Source of the DNA: Breviolum minutum Mf 1.05b.01
Taxonomy: Eukaryota > Sar > Dinophyceae > Suessiales > Symbiodiniaceae
Direction of reading: 5' to 3'
NCBI GenBank assembly: GCA_000507305.1
Contig: DF239025.1
Coordinates: forward strand, 240,511 to 304,510
DNA length: 64,000 bases
Position numbers and translations under genes: made by a program
Shown here: positions 31,725 through 42,072 of the stretch, piece after piece
Numbering within the stretch: position 1 is the stretch's first letter
How the letters are laid out: the number at the start of each line of letters is the position of its first letter
The notes under the pieces: generated by a model
The model's input: only the letters and a program-made list of their open reading frames with translations
What the model was told of the DNA's origin: nothing
Database searches by the model: none

Positions 31725-31967
31725 AAAAAACCGTTGGTGAATAGAGATCCTTATAACTGACTGATATCACCAGGATAGTATCCTCCTGTTTAGAGACTCA
31801 GAAGAACCAGGTATATCTAAGTGCATGTTTAGATAATACTGATTGGTTCATATAGTGAGCCTTATATAGGCTTATTTTAATCCCCTCATATAACTGGGTA
31901 GGACATGTCATCCCGTTAATATACCCCGAACAACCTGGGTTTGTTTTGTTTGTTCATTGCTCAATTG
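31725..31967. repeat. F12-like worn copy
   Basis: 'ATAGAGATCCTTATAACTGA' on the left and 'CCTGGGTTTG ... GTTCATTGCTCAA' on the right, with extra sequence between. Confidence 0.5.
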
Positions 31968-32076
31968 TTTTTCAAATGCCACCTCCCCTCAGGAAACAAG
32001 CCTTCTGAAGGGATTATTAGATTAAGCATCATGATTACTGATCCCTTAGGCTTCTCAAATATTATATAATATATAC

Positions 32077-32308
32077 CCTAGTCTACCATATATTTTAAGT
32101 TCATCACCTTTAAACAAATGCCAGTATCTTGGTAAATCGTCTGGCCCCAAACACTAAAAGTAAAACTTTCGCTAGTCTTCCAAAAAAAAAAACTTGCGAG
32201 AATTTGTGTAAAAGAACCCCAAAAATAATGTTTCTGGGGCTCGACTTTTAAAGCCCTTCCTTTCACACCTACTCACCATGTATTTGCAGGATTCTGGAAG
32301 ACTAAGGG
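32077..32308. mobile_element. F6 element, enlarged
   Basis: CCCTAGTCTACCATATATT on the left and TTCTGGAAGACTAAGGG on the right enclose 230 bp. A second GCTAGTCTTCCAAAAA start lies inside at about 32170, so one F6 copy may sit within another. Confidence 0.6.
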
Positions 32309-32564
32309 AAGGTGAGTTTGTTGTCCTTTTCCAAGCCAGTCCCTTTTCCTGAAGGGAAAACGAACTTATCTCCCAAATCATAGAAATTGTAGATCCAAAA
32401 TGCCACACTCATAATTGGCTTATAAACCACTTACTTACCATTTAGTTTTGTTTTGTAACCAGGTTAGGTTTAAAGAAAAACATTTTTTTGGTGGGTTATA
32501 TCATATACATTTCTCAAACCCCCACAAACTGACTCCCAGAATGCTAACTTCGGGTTTTAGTGGG

Positions 32565-32690
32565 ACTACCTAACCCCAAACATTCAAACATTTCTAACAC
32601 TTGGTAAGGAGGTATTTGGGTCCAAGAAATCATACCCCAAACATACCCAAACACCGAACCTGAATGAATAGGTATTTGGAAGACAAGGGC
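32565..32690. repeat. F6-like copy
   Basis: GGAGGTATTTGGGTCCAAG and GGTATTTGGAAGACAAGGG at the right. The left arm is worn. Confidence 0.55.
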
Positions 32691-32840
32691 TAGTAATGTT
32701 TGCCAAGTATTGATGAATCTATACAAATTTGCATATAAAAAACAAACAATGGGAGTCCTGATTGGCTGTTGGTTGGTTCTGCCATTCACACTTCCCATGC
32801 AAAGAATAATCCAATTTCGCAAACATTAAGCCGATAGCAC

Positions 32841-32949
32841 CACCCAGATGGTGGGTTCAACCCATTTGCAAAAAGAATAATTAGTGAAACTGGATCCTTT
32901 CCCCGAAGATGGAGAACACATTGAAACATCTTCGAAACCGCCACCTATA
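32841..32949. mobile_element. F2 palindromic element
   Basis: CCACCCAGATGGTGGGTTCA on the left, TTCGAAACCGCCACCTATA on the right. It is more diverged than most copies. Confidence 0.65.
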
Positions 32950-33218
32950 GCTACAACTCTTGCAAACTTGCAAAAAAAATGAGCCGTGCAAAAAGTCCTC
33001 ATTCCATTGTACTGATTGCTTCAAAGGAATCCCTGTAACGACATTTTTGGTAAACCCATAGAACTGCGCATGGCATGTACTCAATCTTGTTGGAGTTTAT
33101 ATGCAATGTTTACGTTCAAATCTTAAGTCCCGGAAACACTAACAGTTACAGTTGACAATAAACTCAAAAAAACGTCGTAACATCTAACTAACGAACAGAT
33201 TTGCTAGGAAAATGTTAT

Positions 33219-33317
33219 CTACCTGGTGGTTTCAACCCATCTGAAAAATATAAGTCAAAATAGGAATCCTCCCCAGGTAGGGATGAAAAAAATATATATT
33301 TGAAACCACCACCTAGT
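33219..33317. mobile_element. F2 palindromic element
   Basis: CTACCTGGTGGTTTCAACCC on the left, TTGAAACCACCACCTAG on the right. Confidence 0.87.
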
Positions 33318-33361
33318 TATAAGTGAATTATATTATTTCACCTGGGTCTTTTGTCTAGACC

Positions 33362-33473
33362 CTTGGATTTGCTTGAGATGCTTGGAAAAGGTCCAAAATC
33401 TTCTCCCAAATTTGGTATACTGGTGATTTACTATGGTACAATCCGGAAAAAAGTTACCTTAAACAAATCCAAG
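33362..33473. mobile_element. F9 palindromic element, complete
   Basis: CTTGGATTTGCTTGAGATGC on the left, 'TTCTCCCAAATTTGG' inside, CCTTAAACAAATCCAAG on the right. Confidence 0.85.
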
Positions 33474-33598
33474 TTATCTGCACAAATCTGAATAACCACC
33501 CTGTTTCCCAGACTACCATGGCCGTACTTCTACTTTCAGCATCTTTGAATTTGTTTTTTTGCTGTGAACAAAAACCTCAACAACCTCACCGGGTGTTT

Positions 33599-33722
33599 GA
33601 GTATACACCCCTGGAGTTTAACATAATAGCCCCTGAAAAGTGGGTCCGGCCCCAAAAGCAAGGGCTTGTCTTCTAAGCATCATTTTTGTTCAGGGGCGAG
33701 CCGGTAAACTTTGGGGGAGTAG
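33599..33722. mobile_element. F5-type palindromic element
   Basis: 'ACACCCCTGGAGTTTAACAT' and 'GCCCCTGAAAAGTGGG' on the left; 'TTCAGGGGCGAGCCGGTAAA' and 'CTTTGGGGGAGT' on the right. Confidence 0.75.
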
Positions 33723-33751
33723 TTTCACAGCTGAGTATTTTAGCCTAGACC

Positions 33752-33972
33752 TTACCCTCCCTGCAACTAACAGCTCGCCCCTGAAAATACCAAAAGGAAA
33801 TTCATCTTCCAACCACCAACTTTCAGGTGCGAGCGTTGGGTGTTTCCTAAAATGGTGGGAAAACCCCCAATCTAAACACCCCAAAATGTTCCATTTTTAG
33901 TAGGAAAACCCCATGGTTGTTGGGGAAACCCACCATTTTAGGACACCCCCTATGTTAGTTTCAAGAGGGTAA
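33752..33972. mobile_element. F5 interrupted by F8
   Basis: The outer F5 arms are TACCCTCCCTGCAACTAACA and TGTTAGTTTCAAGAGGGTA. F8 lies at 33838-33950 (GGGTGTTTCCTAAAATGG to CCATTTTAGGACACCCCC). It splits F5 near its right arm. Confidence 0.85.
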
Positions 33973-34132
33973 GGAATTCCTTTTGGAGCGAAACACACCC
34001 CTTAAAAGGTCCCAACGTTTCGCTGACAGTTTTGGGCCCCCCAACGACTGCGTCTGGACAGGGCAGGGGTGATGGTGGAAAGGTCAGTTTTTTGGGGGGG
34101 AGGCAAACAAAAATTCTTTCCAAACATCCTCC

Positions 34133-34220
34133 AAATCGATCCAAGTAGCTGCTCTGAATGCGCTTAGGGTACAATTTGGGGGCTAAAGTATCTTCTTAGG
34201 AAGTACTTGGATCCATAGGG
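34133..34220. mobile_element. F10 element
   Basis: 'GATCCAAGTAGCTGCTCTGA' on the left, 'TACAATTTGGGGGCTAAAG' inside, TACTTGGATCCATAGGG on the right. The left tip is altered. Confidence 0.7.
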
Positions 34221-34378
34221 AATATTCAGAATTGTATCCATGTGACTCATAAGATTTACATACGTACATATTTGTTGATTTCTCAATTATAATGAAGAAA
34301 AAACACATTTCAACCGGAGGAGTGGGATAAGATGTCCCAGCAACTAGCGCTAGTCATACAAAATCCTTCAACTACATA

Positions 34379-34611
34379 CCTGAGCAATGAAAAAATACCC
34401 TGTTTGGTTGGGATATATAGGGGGGTTCCAAAAAAAGGGGTACCCCAAAATGGATGGTTTATAATGGAAAACCCTATCAAAATGGATGATTTGGGGGTAC
34501 CACTATTTTCGGAAACATCCATATCGGGGATTATACTACACAGTTATATGGGGATTCTAATAAACCATTATAAGGATCCCTATTAACCGACCAGGACTCA
34601 ATGGAAAGTAA
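34379..34611. mobile_element. F12 (inverted) interrupted by F8
   Basis: The F12 ends read CTGAGCAATGAAAAAATACC on the left and 'ATGGAAAGTAAGG' on the right. F8 lies at 34421-34520 (GGGGGTTCC... to ACTATTTTCGGAAACATCC). 'ATATA' on the left and 'ATAT' on the right border F8 and may be a target duplication. Confidence 0.85.
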
Positions 34612-34628
34612 GGCCGTTGTTCACCTGG

Positions 34629-34741
34629 TGAGGAGGTGTTTAAAGGAAAACCCTAAAAACCAAACTCCCTCCCTCTTCTCAGAAGAGGTGCGTTTGGGGG
34701 TTCAAAGATTTACAAAACACCAGGTGTTTGGAAGACTAGGT
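34629..34741. repeat. F6 element, left arm lost
   Basis: 'GAGGAGGTGTTTAAAGG' and the right end GTGTTTGGAAGACTAGG. Confidence 0.6.
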
Positions 34742-34747
34742 AGTAAC

Positions 34748-34821
34748 ACATTTGGTTTCCAAAAATAGCGGTACCCCAAAATGGATGATTTAAAATGGAT
34801 GACATTTTCGGAAACACCCAT
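34748..34821. mobile_element. F8 internally shortened copy
   Basis: 'TTTCCAAAAATAGCGGTACC' on the left, 'ACATTTTCGGAAACACCC' on the right. About 30 bp of the centre-right is missing compared with the 34.42 kb copy. Confidence 0.75.
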
Positions 34822-35109
34822 TTGGTTTCTAAAGCACGGGATCGATTTGTTCCTAATTTTTATACTTTCAACCGCTCTGCGGCTTGGCAATGTGAGCGAC
34901 GAAAATGTGATTTTTGTTGTTTTTTTTTACTCCAAAATCATCGCTATAGTCTTGTTCAATCACTTTCAGTGGGTCACACGGATACATGTTGATGAATTCC
35001 AGGGCAGAAAGCAAACGATGACGATTTTCATTATGGCACACAGTAACAAATGCCTCCTCCTCAAAAATTGGGTTTTTTAAAAGATGCGTTGTGGTCCCAC
35101 TGCTATTGC

Positions 35110-35198
35110 TCATAGGATCCATGTATGGTATATTTACCTACATTTGGCAAAAAAATGATGGTAAGTAGGTAAATATACCATACATGGATCCTATGGGT
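35110..35198. mobile_element. F1 palindromic element, near-perfect
   Basis: CATAGGATCCATGTATGG on the left is the exact inverse of CCATACATGGATCCTATG on the right. Very close to the 25.6 kb copy except at the centre. Confidence 0.92.
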
Positions 35199-35326
35199 TC
35201 TGAAAAAACCAATCAAATTACCATCCTTCAAGGAAAAAAGGAGATTGATATCCCTTCTTCCAAACCACCTTTGACATTATCATCTAATGATGAAAAACTC
35301 CGAAATGGAAAGCGGACACTGGTGAC

Positions 35327-35454
35327 TTAGTTTGTTCTGCTTAAAATGCTTGGACAAAAAAATCCAAAGACTGTTCTCCCTCATGAATGGGTGGTTTATC
35401 ATGGTGGTGAATCCCATGGTAGAAAGTATAAACTCACCCGAAGTCAAATCCAAG
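35327..35454. mobile_element. F9 element
   Basis: 'GACTTAGTTTGTTCTGCTTA' on the left, 'AATCCCATGGTAGAAAGTA' inside, AGTCAAATCCAAGG on the right. Confidence 0.65.
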
Positions 35455-35658
35455 GTGATGGTGTCTGGGTTGATGGGATGGCCATCCTCTTGGATGCTTA
35501 GATATCCACCACCATGGGAATATTTCATCCATATTTCTAGATTTTTTGATGGGTGTTGGGGTCCAAAGGCAAATGTTACACGTCTTTTTCCTCAGGGTTT
35601 GAGGTGAATGTACTTCTTAGGCGTAAACATCACCAGCAAAAATGTTGAAAAAAACATG

Positions 35659-35745
35659 CCCTCCCGAGGTTTAGCACAGACCCTGAAAATGGTTCTATTG
35701 GGTTTCGGTAAGTTTTCAGGGGCGAACTGTTCAACTTCAGGGGAG
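35659..35745. repeat. F5-type worn copy
   Basis: 'GCCCTCCCGAGG' and 'ACCCTGAAAATGG' on the left, 'GTTTTCAGGGGCGAACTGTT' and 'CAACTTCAGGGG' on the right. Confidence 0.6.
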
Positions 35746-35829
35746 CGAAAACATCAAAGCACCAGGAGCAAACCAACAGAAATGCAGCTGGTAAAAAAAA
35801 TGCCAGCTGCCTTATTGTCTGGTCACGTC

Positions 35830-37640
35830 AGAGAATTGCGCTAGAGCCAATAAACTAAACACCGCACATTGTTTTCAAAACAACCGGTGATATGTCTGTC
35901 TCTGCGTGTCCCCTGTGCAAGAGTTACCAAAATATAACAAAAAACTTGCCAAGAAGAAAAGAAAAGAAAATATGTTGTCCAAAAAAAACGTGCACCATTC
36001 ATAAAAAAAGAAAACAAAAACGTGGTCGCAGCGATTATGTTTTGCCATGCTCGGACCAGACTGTGTGCGCAACCTGGAAGTTCTTGCATGTGCAAAAACA
36101 CGTTTGGTCTGCTGAGGCGGCTACGAAAACACCATGTGTGGACTATACAAAACTAAACTGATTAATACAAAATGACCAACAAGCGCCCACATGTACAGTA
36201 TGAAAGGAATGCTCATTGCCGGTCATCTAGTCCAGGAGTTACATCTGCGTGTCACATCTGCAATCCTATATGAAGCCAAGCAGACAGGGGTCGACCTTTT
36301 TTAGTTCATCGCAGATTCATTAACATTCAGATGTGGATTTTGCCACCGGCATGTTGTCTTCGCACAAGCTGAACAGCAAAAAACAAAAAACAAAGGCATA
36401 TTTGCTGCCCACCAGAAAACGACAGTCAAAGAAATCTACACAATGGCAAGGCCTTGGACCTGCCTATTCTTTTTGCGAAAATGTTCTGTTTTCTATTCAT
36501 TTTCGTCAAACGTCTCGGGCACGCTTCATCGCTTTGAAAGTCGCTTTGCTACAATATCCAAAAATCATTGCTCCAAATTCTACAACAGTCACAAGTTTCC
36601 ACACATACAATCCATCTTGTAGCAGCAGCTCTTCACGGCATGCATCTCCATGTTCAGTCCAACAAAGACCACAACACCAAAAGGAACCCGACAACCGTGT
36701 GGTCCAGGCGCTGAAACGGCCTTGGTGCTCCAGCAGGTACTGGCCAGCCCGCAACATGCAAGTAGTGAAGATAACTTTGTGTTTTTTTTGGAAGCCACCG
36801 CTGAAGCGCTACCCCTCCTAGGCCTTGCGCAAATAGATCAAAAAATGCAAGAGCTTGTAGTCCTCCAGCTCAGCCTGCCATAGTTTTAAAACAGCACAGC
36901 AAGCGAGCTTGCGCAAAACAGCTTCATGTGCGCATCAAAAGCAGCTGGCCATTGCTAGAGCACTGAACCCGAGACCACCACATGGCGAGTCATTGCCAAC
37001 AAAGACAACCAACCAAAAGTAGCAAGACAAACGTCACGGTAGAGTATACCTGACAGTTTGCAGCTTTACACAAAGAAACAAATAGACGCAAAGCAATGTG
37101 TCCACAACGCTGCGCATACAAGGTTATTGTGGCTCTAGATATTGCTTCCAAACAACGGCACGCGTGCAGCACAACTGCGAAAAGCAAACCACAATGGGCT
37201 GCGCTGCCCTTTCCTTTTTTCCCAAGTAAAACTATTGTAGCTTGTGGTACGGTGCCAGCTCCATGGAGCTGCTTTCATGTGACCACATTGGTCTCCCAGC
37301 CTCTTTCAAGCTTTTTGGAGCACGAATACAATGACACCTTTGCTGTGTTCACACGGTATTTGGCTTTTCACAACTTAATGACAATTGCCTCAGCAGTCTT
37401 GGCCGCTGTTTCAGTGCACAAGTATCAAAAAAAACCTTAAGTTACATAAACTTACAATCCGGTCACCATCTCCGCTGAAAGCATAGCGGCGGATTCTTCG
37501 GTTTGTATTTCTTGTGACAAACGTTGGTCTATAATATTGGTAAGCGCTAACAATGCTGGAAGTACCTGGGAAAAGGCCAAAAGAGGTGCCCAACTATCAC
37601 AGCAATGAAAACCTTATGACGGAGGACATCTTTTTGCTCA
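35830..37640. other. Palindrome-free block, gene content uncertain
   Basis: For 1.8 kb none of the F families is seen, unlike everywhere else. Open frames occur on both strands: plus 36333-36821, plus 36650-36883, plus 37096-37440 (ending in a Leu/Val/Ala-rich part), minus 36506-36757. None has a domain I recognise. On the minus strand, pyrimidine runs ending in AG occur near 35920-35960, as expected for introns. This may be the intron-exon body of the gene whose exon lies at 37.8-38.06 kb. Confidence 0.35.
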
Positions 37641-37779
37641 GCATTCACAAGGTCCTCACATCCACGTTAATTTTACGCACCAGGAGGCGAAGGGCGGGAA
37701 GAGGACGAAGGGCCAGACGCGACAAGAGGACCTGCCAAAGCACATAAGATAATCCAAACTTCAATCCGTTTGGATTATA

Positions 37780-38063
37780 GGAGCCTTCACGCAGTGCCAG
37801 CTCCGGGGTACCTGTCAAATCAACAAAGGTCGATCGAAGGGGTGGTGGGAATTCGAAGGAGAAGAAGCGGCCTTCACCGGCAGGACCAGCAGGAGGCGTG
37901 CCGGGAGGCGTAAAAGGCGAACAAGGCGGCGAGTACAGACCTGTCAAATCAGGAAAGATGGATGGATCAAAGAGATGGTTGGAATTCACAAGGCGGCCGT
38001 CGCCAGGAGGAAGAACCACCGGCGTCACAGGAGCTGCAAGAGGCGTCACAGGAGATGCCAGGC
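37780..38063 (-). CDS. Proline-rich exon candidate
   Basis: The minus-strand frame is preceded by a textbook-like 3' splice signal: a pyrimidine tract with CTTCTTCCTTGACC, then TTTGCATGCAG ending at 38064. The encoded segment is Pro/Thr/Gly-rich and repeats a motif (FPDLTGLYSPP, then VDLTGTPEL about 40 residues later), with two PVTP units near the start. The frame stays open to 37645, but the coding-like part probably ends near 37780. An upstream 5' splice candidate (CAG, then GTATTT, at 38155/38154) would give a 91-bp intron, but the long upstream frame does not join in phase. A short inverted pair (AATCCAAAC) lies at 37752-37778. Family unknown. Confidence 0.38.
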
Positions 38064-38334
38064 CTGCATGCAAATCGGAAGGTCAAGGAAGAAGGAATAG
38101 AACGAAGATCACAAACGTCCACATTGACATAAGCATTGCATCACAATAAAATACCTGTACTCTCTCTATCACATGCTTTGTTCCGTTGAAGCTACGAAGT
38201 TGAACAAGCCAAATTCGCACACGCCGAGCGGCCCCAGGTTTGCACAACTTCTGGCGACGCTTAAAAACGTGTACCATCCAACAACGGCAACAACCAGCAA
38301 CGAAACAACAAGGCCTAACAGCGTCGCTGCGCAT
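38064..38334 (-). CDS. Possible upstream exon, low confidence
   Basis: The ATG at 38334 opens a basic, Cys-rich minus-strand frame to 38083. The last 30 codons coincide with the pyrimidine tract of the next exon, so only about 60 codons could be coding. It fits in position, but the phase does not match at the obvious GT. Confidence 0.2.
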
Positions 38335-38518
38335 TCATCCAACCCAGAGCTGGTGCTGCTTTCTTTCGATCATGTCAGCGTTTGGTAGCTTCTGATGGAT
38401 TTTCACCTTCATTTCGTTTTCATTTCAGTTGCATTTTAAATTCATTTTATTGCTTTGGAACAACACAAAAAACTGTAATTTACACTTTTCAAAGAAATGT
38501 TGGTCAAATTTCAGCATT

Positions 38519-38620
38519 TCGTCCCTGAAACTAACAGCTAGACTCTAGACCTGCAAATAGGCTATCCCCAAAGGAAACTTCCAACCATTGATCTTCACGA
38601 GCGAGTTGCTAGTTTATGAG
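38519..38620. repeat. F5 element
   Basis: CGTCCCTGAAACTAACAGC on the left; 'GAGCGAGTTGCTAGTTTATG' on the right. Confidence 0.6.
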
Positions 38621-38943
38621 GATGTATATCCTGCAATAGCATACCTGGCAAATCAATTTGATACCTTTCAAATGCCGAAATGCTTATCCTTGCAGAAAAA
38701 ACATCAGATCAACCCCTATGAACTAAATGGGAGATTGTCGAACGGAACCCCCACAAAATGCTCTGAGTTTGTACAGTACACCGTACACCGTTACTTGGAG
38801 GACTTTTAATGACTATGGGTCAAGTTCAGTTTCCATCCAGCAGTTCTTCTGGGTCTAAACAAATTTACAAAATCATCTCAAGGATTTGTGTATGCAGCAG
38901 ATTCTGCGGCTCTTTCAATAAGTTGTTCTTTGAAAGTTCCTAC

Positions 38944-39056
38944 TACACTCCCTGAAACTAACAGCCCGCCCCTGAAAGATGATGGTCGGAAAAAAAAAAA
39001 CATTTCCTTTTGAAATGATTACGTTTCAGGGTTTATGTAAAACTTCAGGGAGTGTA
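38944..39056. mobile_element. F5 palindromic element
   Basis: TACACTCCCTGAAACTAACA on the left, AACTTCAGGGAGTGTA on the right. Inner GCCCCTGAAAGA pairs loosely with TTTCAGG. Confidence 0.82.
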
Positions 39057-39508
39057 TCTGCAGTTGCTGATGAAAATCCAGAATGGAGGAGTACCATGCA
39101 AGGTAATGATTCAATTGATTTACTTGTGATGAATCCATTACCCCAGTCTTCCTATCATACCTCCTGACGTTCGGTGTTTTAGGTATTTCTTTTGAGGTCC
39201 AGTCATACCTTCTCAGGAGGTGGCCCTGGATGTCTAGGGGTTAGGTCAGGTAGAATCCATAGACACATCAGCGTTTCCTGAAAAAAACATCCACACCAAA
39301 TAAAGGTTAAAAAGGGTCTCTTGGTTAGTTAGAAGTAAACAGTTTTTTTTTCCCACACTTAGAGGCTTTGGACATGCCCCGAAATGGCTGAGTGAGAGTA
39401 GGAATCCACCTCAAAAAGAACCAAAAACCGGTGATGGGTTATTTCTTCCTACCAACTTTGTAATCCCCCCAAAGTTGTTAGGCGATTGGCCATTGGCTTT
39501 TCATGAGT

Positions 39509-39668
39509 GCTTGGAGGATCATCCCAGGTCTTGTAAGTGAGTCGGATCAGCCCCAGTTTATGAGCCATGTACAAGCCATTTGGAAGGGATCCCACAACCC
39601 TACTTAAGGGACGAAGACTAACCATGGTTACTATCCACTTACAAGTCCTGGGATGATTCTCCAAGTAG
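39509..39668. mobile_element. F4 palindromic element, complete
   Basis: GCTTGGAGGATCATCCCAGG on the left, CCTGGGATGATTCTCCAAGT on the right. The core has 'CCATTTGGAAGGGATCCC' and 'TACTTAAGGGACG'. Confidence 0.85.
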
Positions 39669-39679
39669 CTATCCAAAAA

Positions 39680-39783
39680 CCAGCTGGTGGTTGAACCAAC
39701 CCATCAAGAAAAATATTCGTCAAATTCGATCATTTCCCCAAGGTTCGGGGTGACACTAAAAAAAAAATGAAACCACCAACTAG
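39680..39783. mobile_element. F2 palindromic element
   Basis: CCAGCTGGTGGTTGAACC on the left, AATGAAACCACCAACTAG on the right. Confidence 0.78.
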
Positions 39784-39796
39784 AAAAAACTAACTC

Positions 39797-39925
39797 TGCA
39801 AGCCGGATTTCGTAGGGGCTCCCCTTTGGCTGCCTCGTTCATGCGTACACTCTTCGTGCCCAAGCTGTTGGATGGAGGCGTTCGGCCTTTTGAGCAATGC
39901 TTGGAGGCAGTGAAGGGGTCGGATC
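39797..39925 (+). CDS. Exon island between F2 and F3
   Basis: A 129-bp open plus-strand segment encodes a protein-like string with LAASFMRTLFVPKLLDGG followed by a Glu/Val/Asp-containing helix. F2 ends 13 bases before it and an F3 variant starts right after, so both flanks are mobile elements. It may be an exon between two element-derived introns. Family unknown; the frame continues into the F3 copy. Confidence 0.3.
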
Positions 39926-39926
39926 A

Positions 39927-40185
39927 CCTACTTGGATGTGTTGGGTTTGATAGGATCAATGGTCAGTACCCAATATATCCCATGGAAAATGATGGTACCG
40001 TTGAGATGGTACCCTAGCTGTTTAACCCTCCCAAGGGGCCCTTTTAAAAGGGGATATACCCAATAAGTACCCGCTATATAAGGTGCAAATGGGATTGACA
40101 ATTAACGGTACCATATCAAGGTTAGCACCATTTTCCCTATGAATGCATAAGTAAGTGAAATAACCCATTGATCCTAACTTCCTAC
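39927..40185. repeat. F3 variant, enlarged
   Basis: 'CTACTTGGATGTGTTGGG' and 'GATAGGATCAATGG' on the left, 'CCCATTGATCCTAACTTCC' on the right. The centre is palindromic: 'GATGGTACCGTTGAGATGG' faces 'ATTAACGGTACCATATC', and 'CCAATATATCC' faces 'GGGATATACCC'. Confidence 0.6.
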
Positions 40186-40202
40186 CTGGATCATCCCCCC
40201 CA

Positions 40203-40315
40203 TACCTGGATCTTCCGTCAAATGCGTTTTTCAAAATTTCTGCCGAAAATTCGCCTGTTTCAACACGTTGAACTACCAACAAGACAAACATTTTACATAT
40301 CTAGAAGATCCAGGT
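40203..40315. mobile_element. F11 element
   Basis: TACCTGGATCTTCCGTC on the left, CTAGAAGATCCAGGTA on the right, with CTACCAACAAGACAAAC inside. Confidence 0.8.
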
Positions 40316-40512
40316 ACGGGCAGTATACATCCATTTTAAGCAAAATTACAAGCAACTAGGGAAAACAAAAACCACTAGCTCCTGAATATAATATAGCTTT
40401 CTAAAGTTGGGTAGTTCCACTGTTTCTGGGGTGGGGATGGGGGTTAGATCCAAGTCATTCCTATACTTCAAGATCTTCAAACAACTCGGAGTTTCAAAAG
40501 TTTTTTACCAAT

Positions 40513-40656
40513 ATGTCTCTTGGACTCAGGGTTGATCCGGATACCTTCGTACCCTTTGGCACCTCCTTTGGGGCAGAGGTCTATCGTGTAGTTGGCACCC
40601 TATACATCCACACACTCGGGCATCACTCGGTAGTCATTCCCGAGTTACCACAATGA
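40513..40656 (+). CDS. Small open frame, 47 residues, low confidence
   Basis: ATG at 40513 to TGA at 40654-40656. The product is Val/Gly/His-rich with no recognised domain. The segment holds an ACTCGGG/CCCGAGT inverted pair. It lies in element-free sequence, so it may be part of an exon. Confidence 0.18.
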   Translation: MSLGLRVDPDTFVPFGTSFGAEVYRVVGTLYIHTLGHHSVVIPELPQ

Positions 40657-41033
40657 AGGTTCCCCATCTAGTTCTTCCGGTTGACAAACCAATGAAAGCA
40701 GGTTGTTTGTTTTTACCGAACAAAAATCAGGGCAGTAAAATACGACCTAAAGTTGTGGATGTTTTTTGGCAGCATCACAACAACTCTGGAAGAGTCTGTG
40801 ATCATTTCACAAAAACTATCTGGTGCCAAGTTCCAACATTAACAACAAACATTTTCCATTGGTTTTGCCTCCATCTGAAAAAATGTTGTGTCCATATTTT
40901 GCTTCATATCTTCTCAGTGATTCGTCTTTGTTGATTTTCATGCAACACTTCCAAGTGATAAAATCTTTGAAAGTTTGGGGCTTCCAAACGCAAAAAAAAA
41001 CGTGAATAACAACACAAGTGGCTTACAAGAAAA

Positions 41034-41139
41034 CACTCACTGAAACTAACAGCCACTTCGCCCCTTGAAAACAGGCCAACTCCCAAAAGGATGAATTCAT
41101 CTTCCAACCATTGAAATTTTTGGTACAGTAAACTCACTT
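41034..41139. repeat. F5 element, right arm weak
   Basis: CACTCACTGAAACTAACAGC and GCCCCTTGAAAAC on the left; 'ATTTTTGGTACAGTAAACTC' on the right. Confidence 0.55.
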
Positions 41140-41559
41140 GCTGTTCGTTTTCTTGAAGGGTAAAGCCCCCAACAAATCAACTCAGGCCCTGTTGGAAAAG
41201 GGACGGGTCCCTACACTCCTGGAAGATCAACGGCTGGAAGCTACAAATCATATGATCCAAGGACCAAACCCATCCTGTGTGAGGATATGTTCCAGCCTTT
41301 CATCTTCAGGGGGTTTTTACGGGGTCCAACATGTGCGCACGAAACACAACATTGCGGCGGATAAACACAATGTGAAACAACATCAAAGATCCACTTATAT
41401 ATATCATGGGCGTAAAAAGTAGGCATAGCGGCGGCTAGCCGGGTCAAGTGCTGGATCTTTTGTTTGTCTGTTTGGGTTTGTCAAGGGGATATAGACGATT
41501 AGCATCATATTCAACCAAAAATATGATGTAATATCTACAAGTAGATACTGTATATTATC
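41140..41559. other. Stretch without a recognised gene
   Basis: Opposed open frames at 41138-41422 (plus) and 41241-41447 (minus) have no recognised domain. No terminal repeats were seen. Confidence 0.35.
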
Positions 41560-41670
41560 TCTAAGAATCCAGACCCCTGCCCAGAGTAGGATTGATGGTC
41601 TTAATCCCGTTCCCAGAACAGGTTGATAGGGGAAATCCCTTTCTTACGACATATCTGGATCCTTAGGGAT
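41560..41670. mobile_element. F18 element
   Basis: TCTAAGAATCCAGACCCC on the left, ATCTGGATCCTTAGGG on the right. 'AGAGTAGGATTGATGGTC' and 'GGGGAAATCCCTTTC' inside. Confidence 0.75.
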
Positions 41671-42072
41671 TATGTAGGGTCTAGAATTGTCTAGCCTCGA
41701 TTCCTTGCATGGTGTTGCTCTTGGTGTTTCTGAATGCCTCAACATTTCACGCTTCAGGAAAAGTCAAAACCTCCTGGATTTACACCCTAATAATGTTGAT
41801 ATTCGACCCCCACTAGACAAACAATATAGAATATCAAGAAACATATGATCAACAAAAAACAACAAATATCACGTATAAACCATTAATCTCATCACAAAAA
41901 ACAAAAAACTACAACGTATTATATGCATGCATTTAAGCAAGCCATATATGAATCATCTCCGGAACACATTTTTTTCACATCTCCGATCCAAACCAAAAAA
42001 CGGTTGGCGCCTCCGGCGATGTTTCGTGTTGCTGTTGAAGCCTACCGCCACCAAAAAATGGCAGGTTTACTC

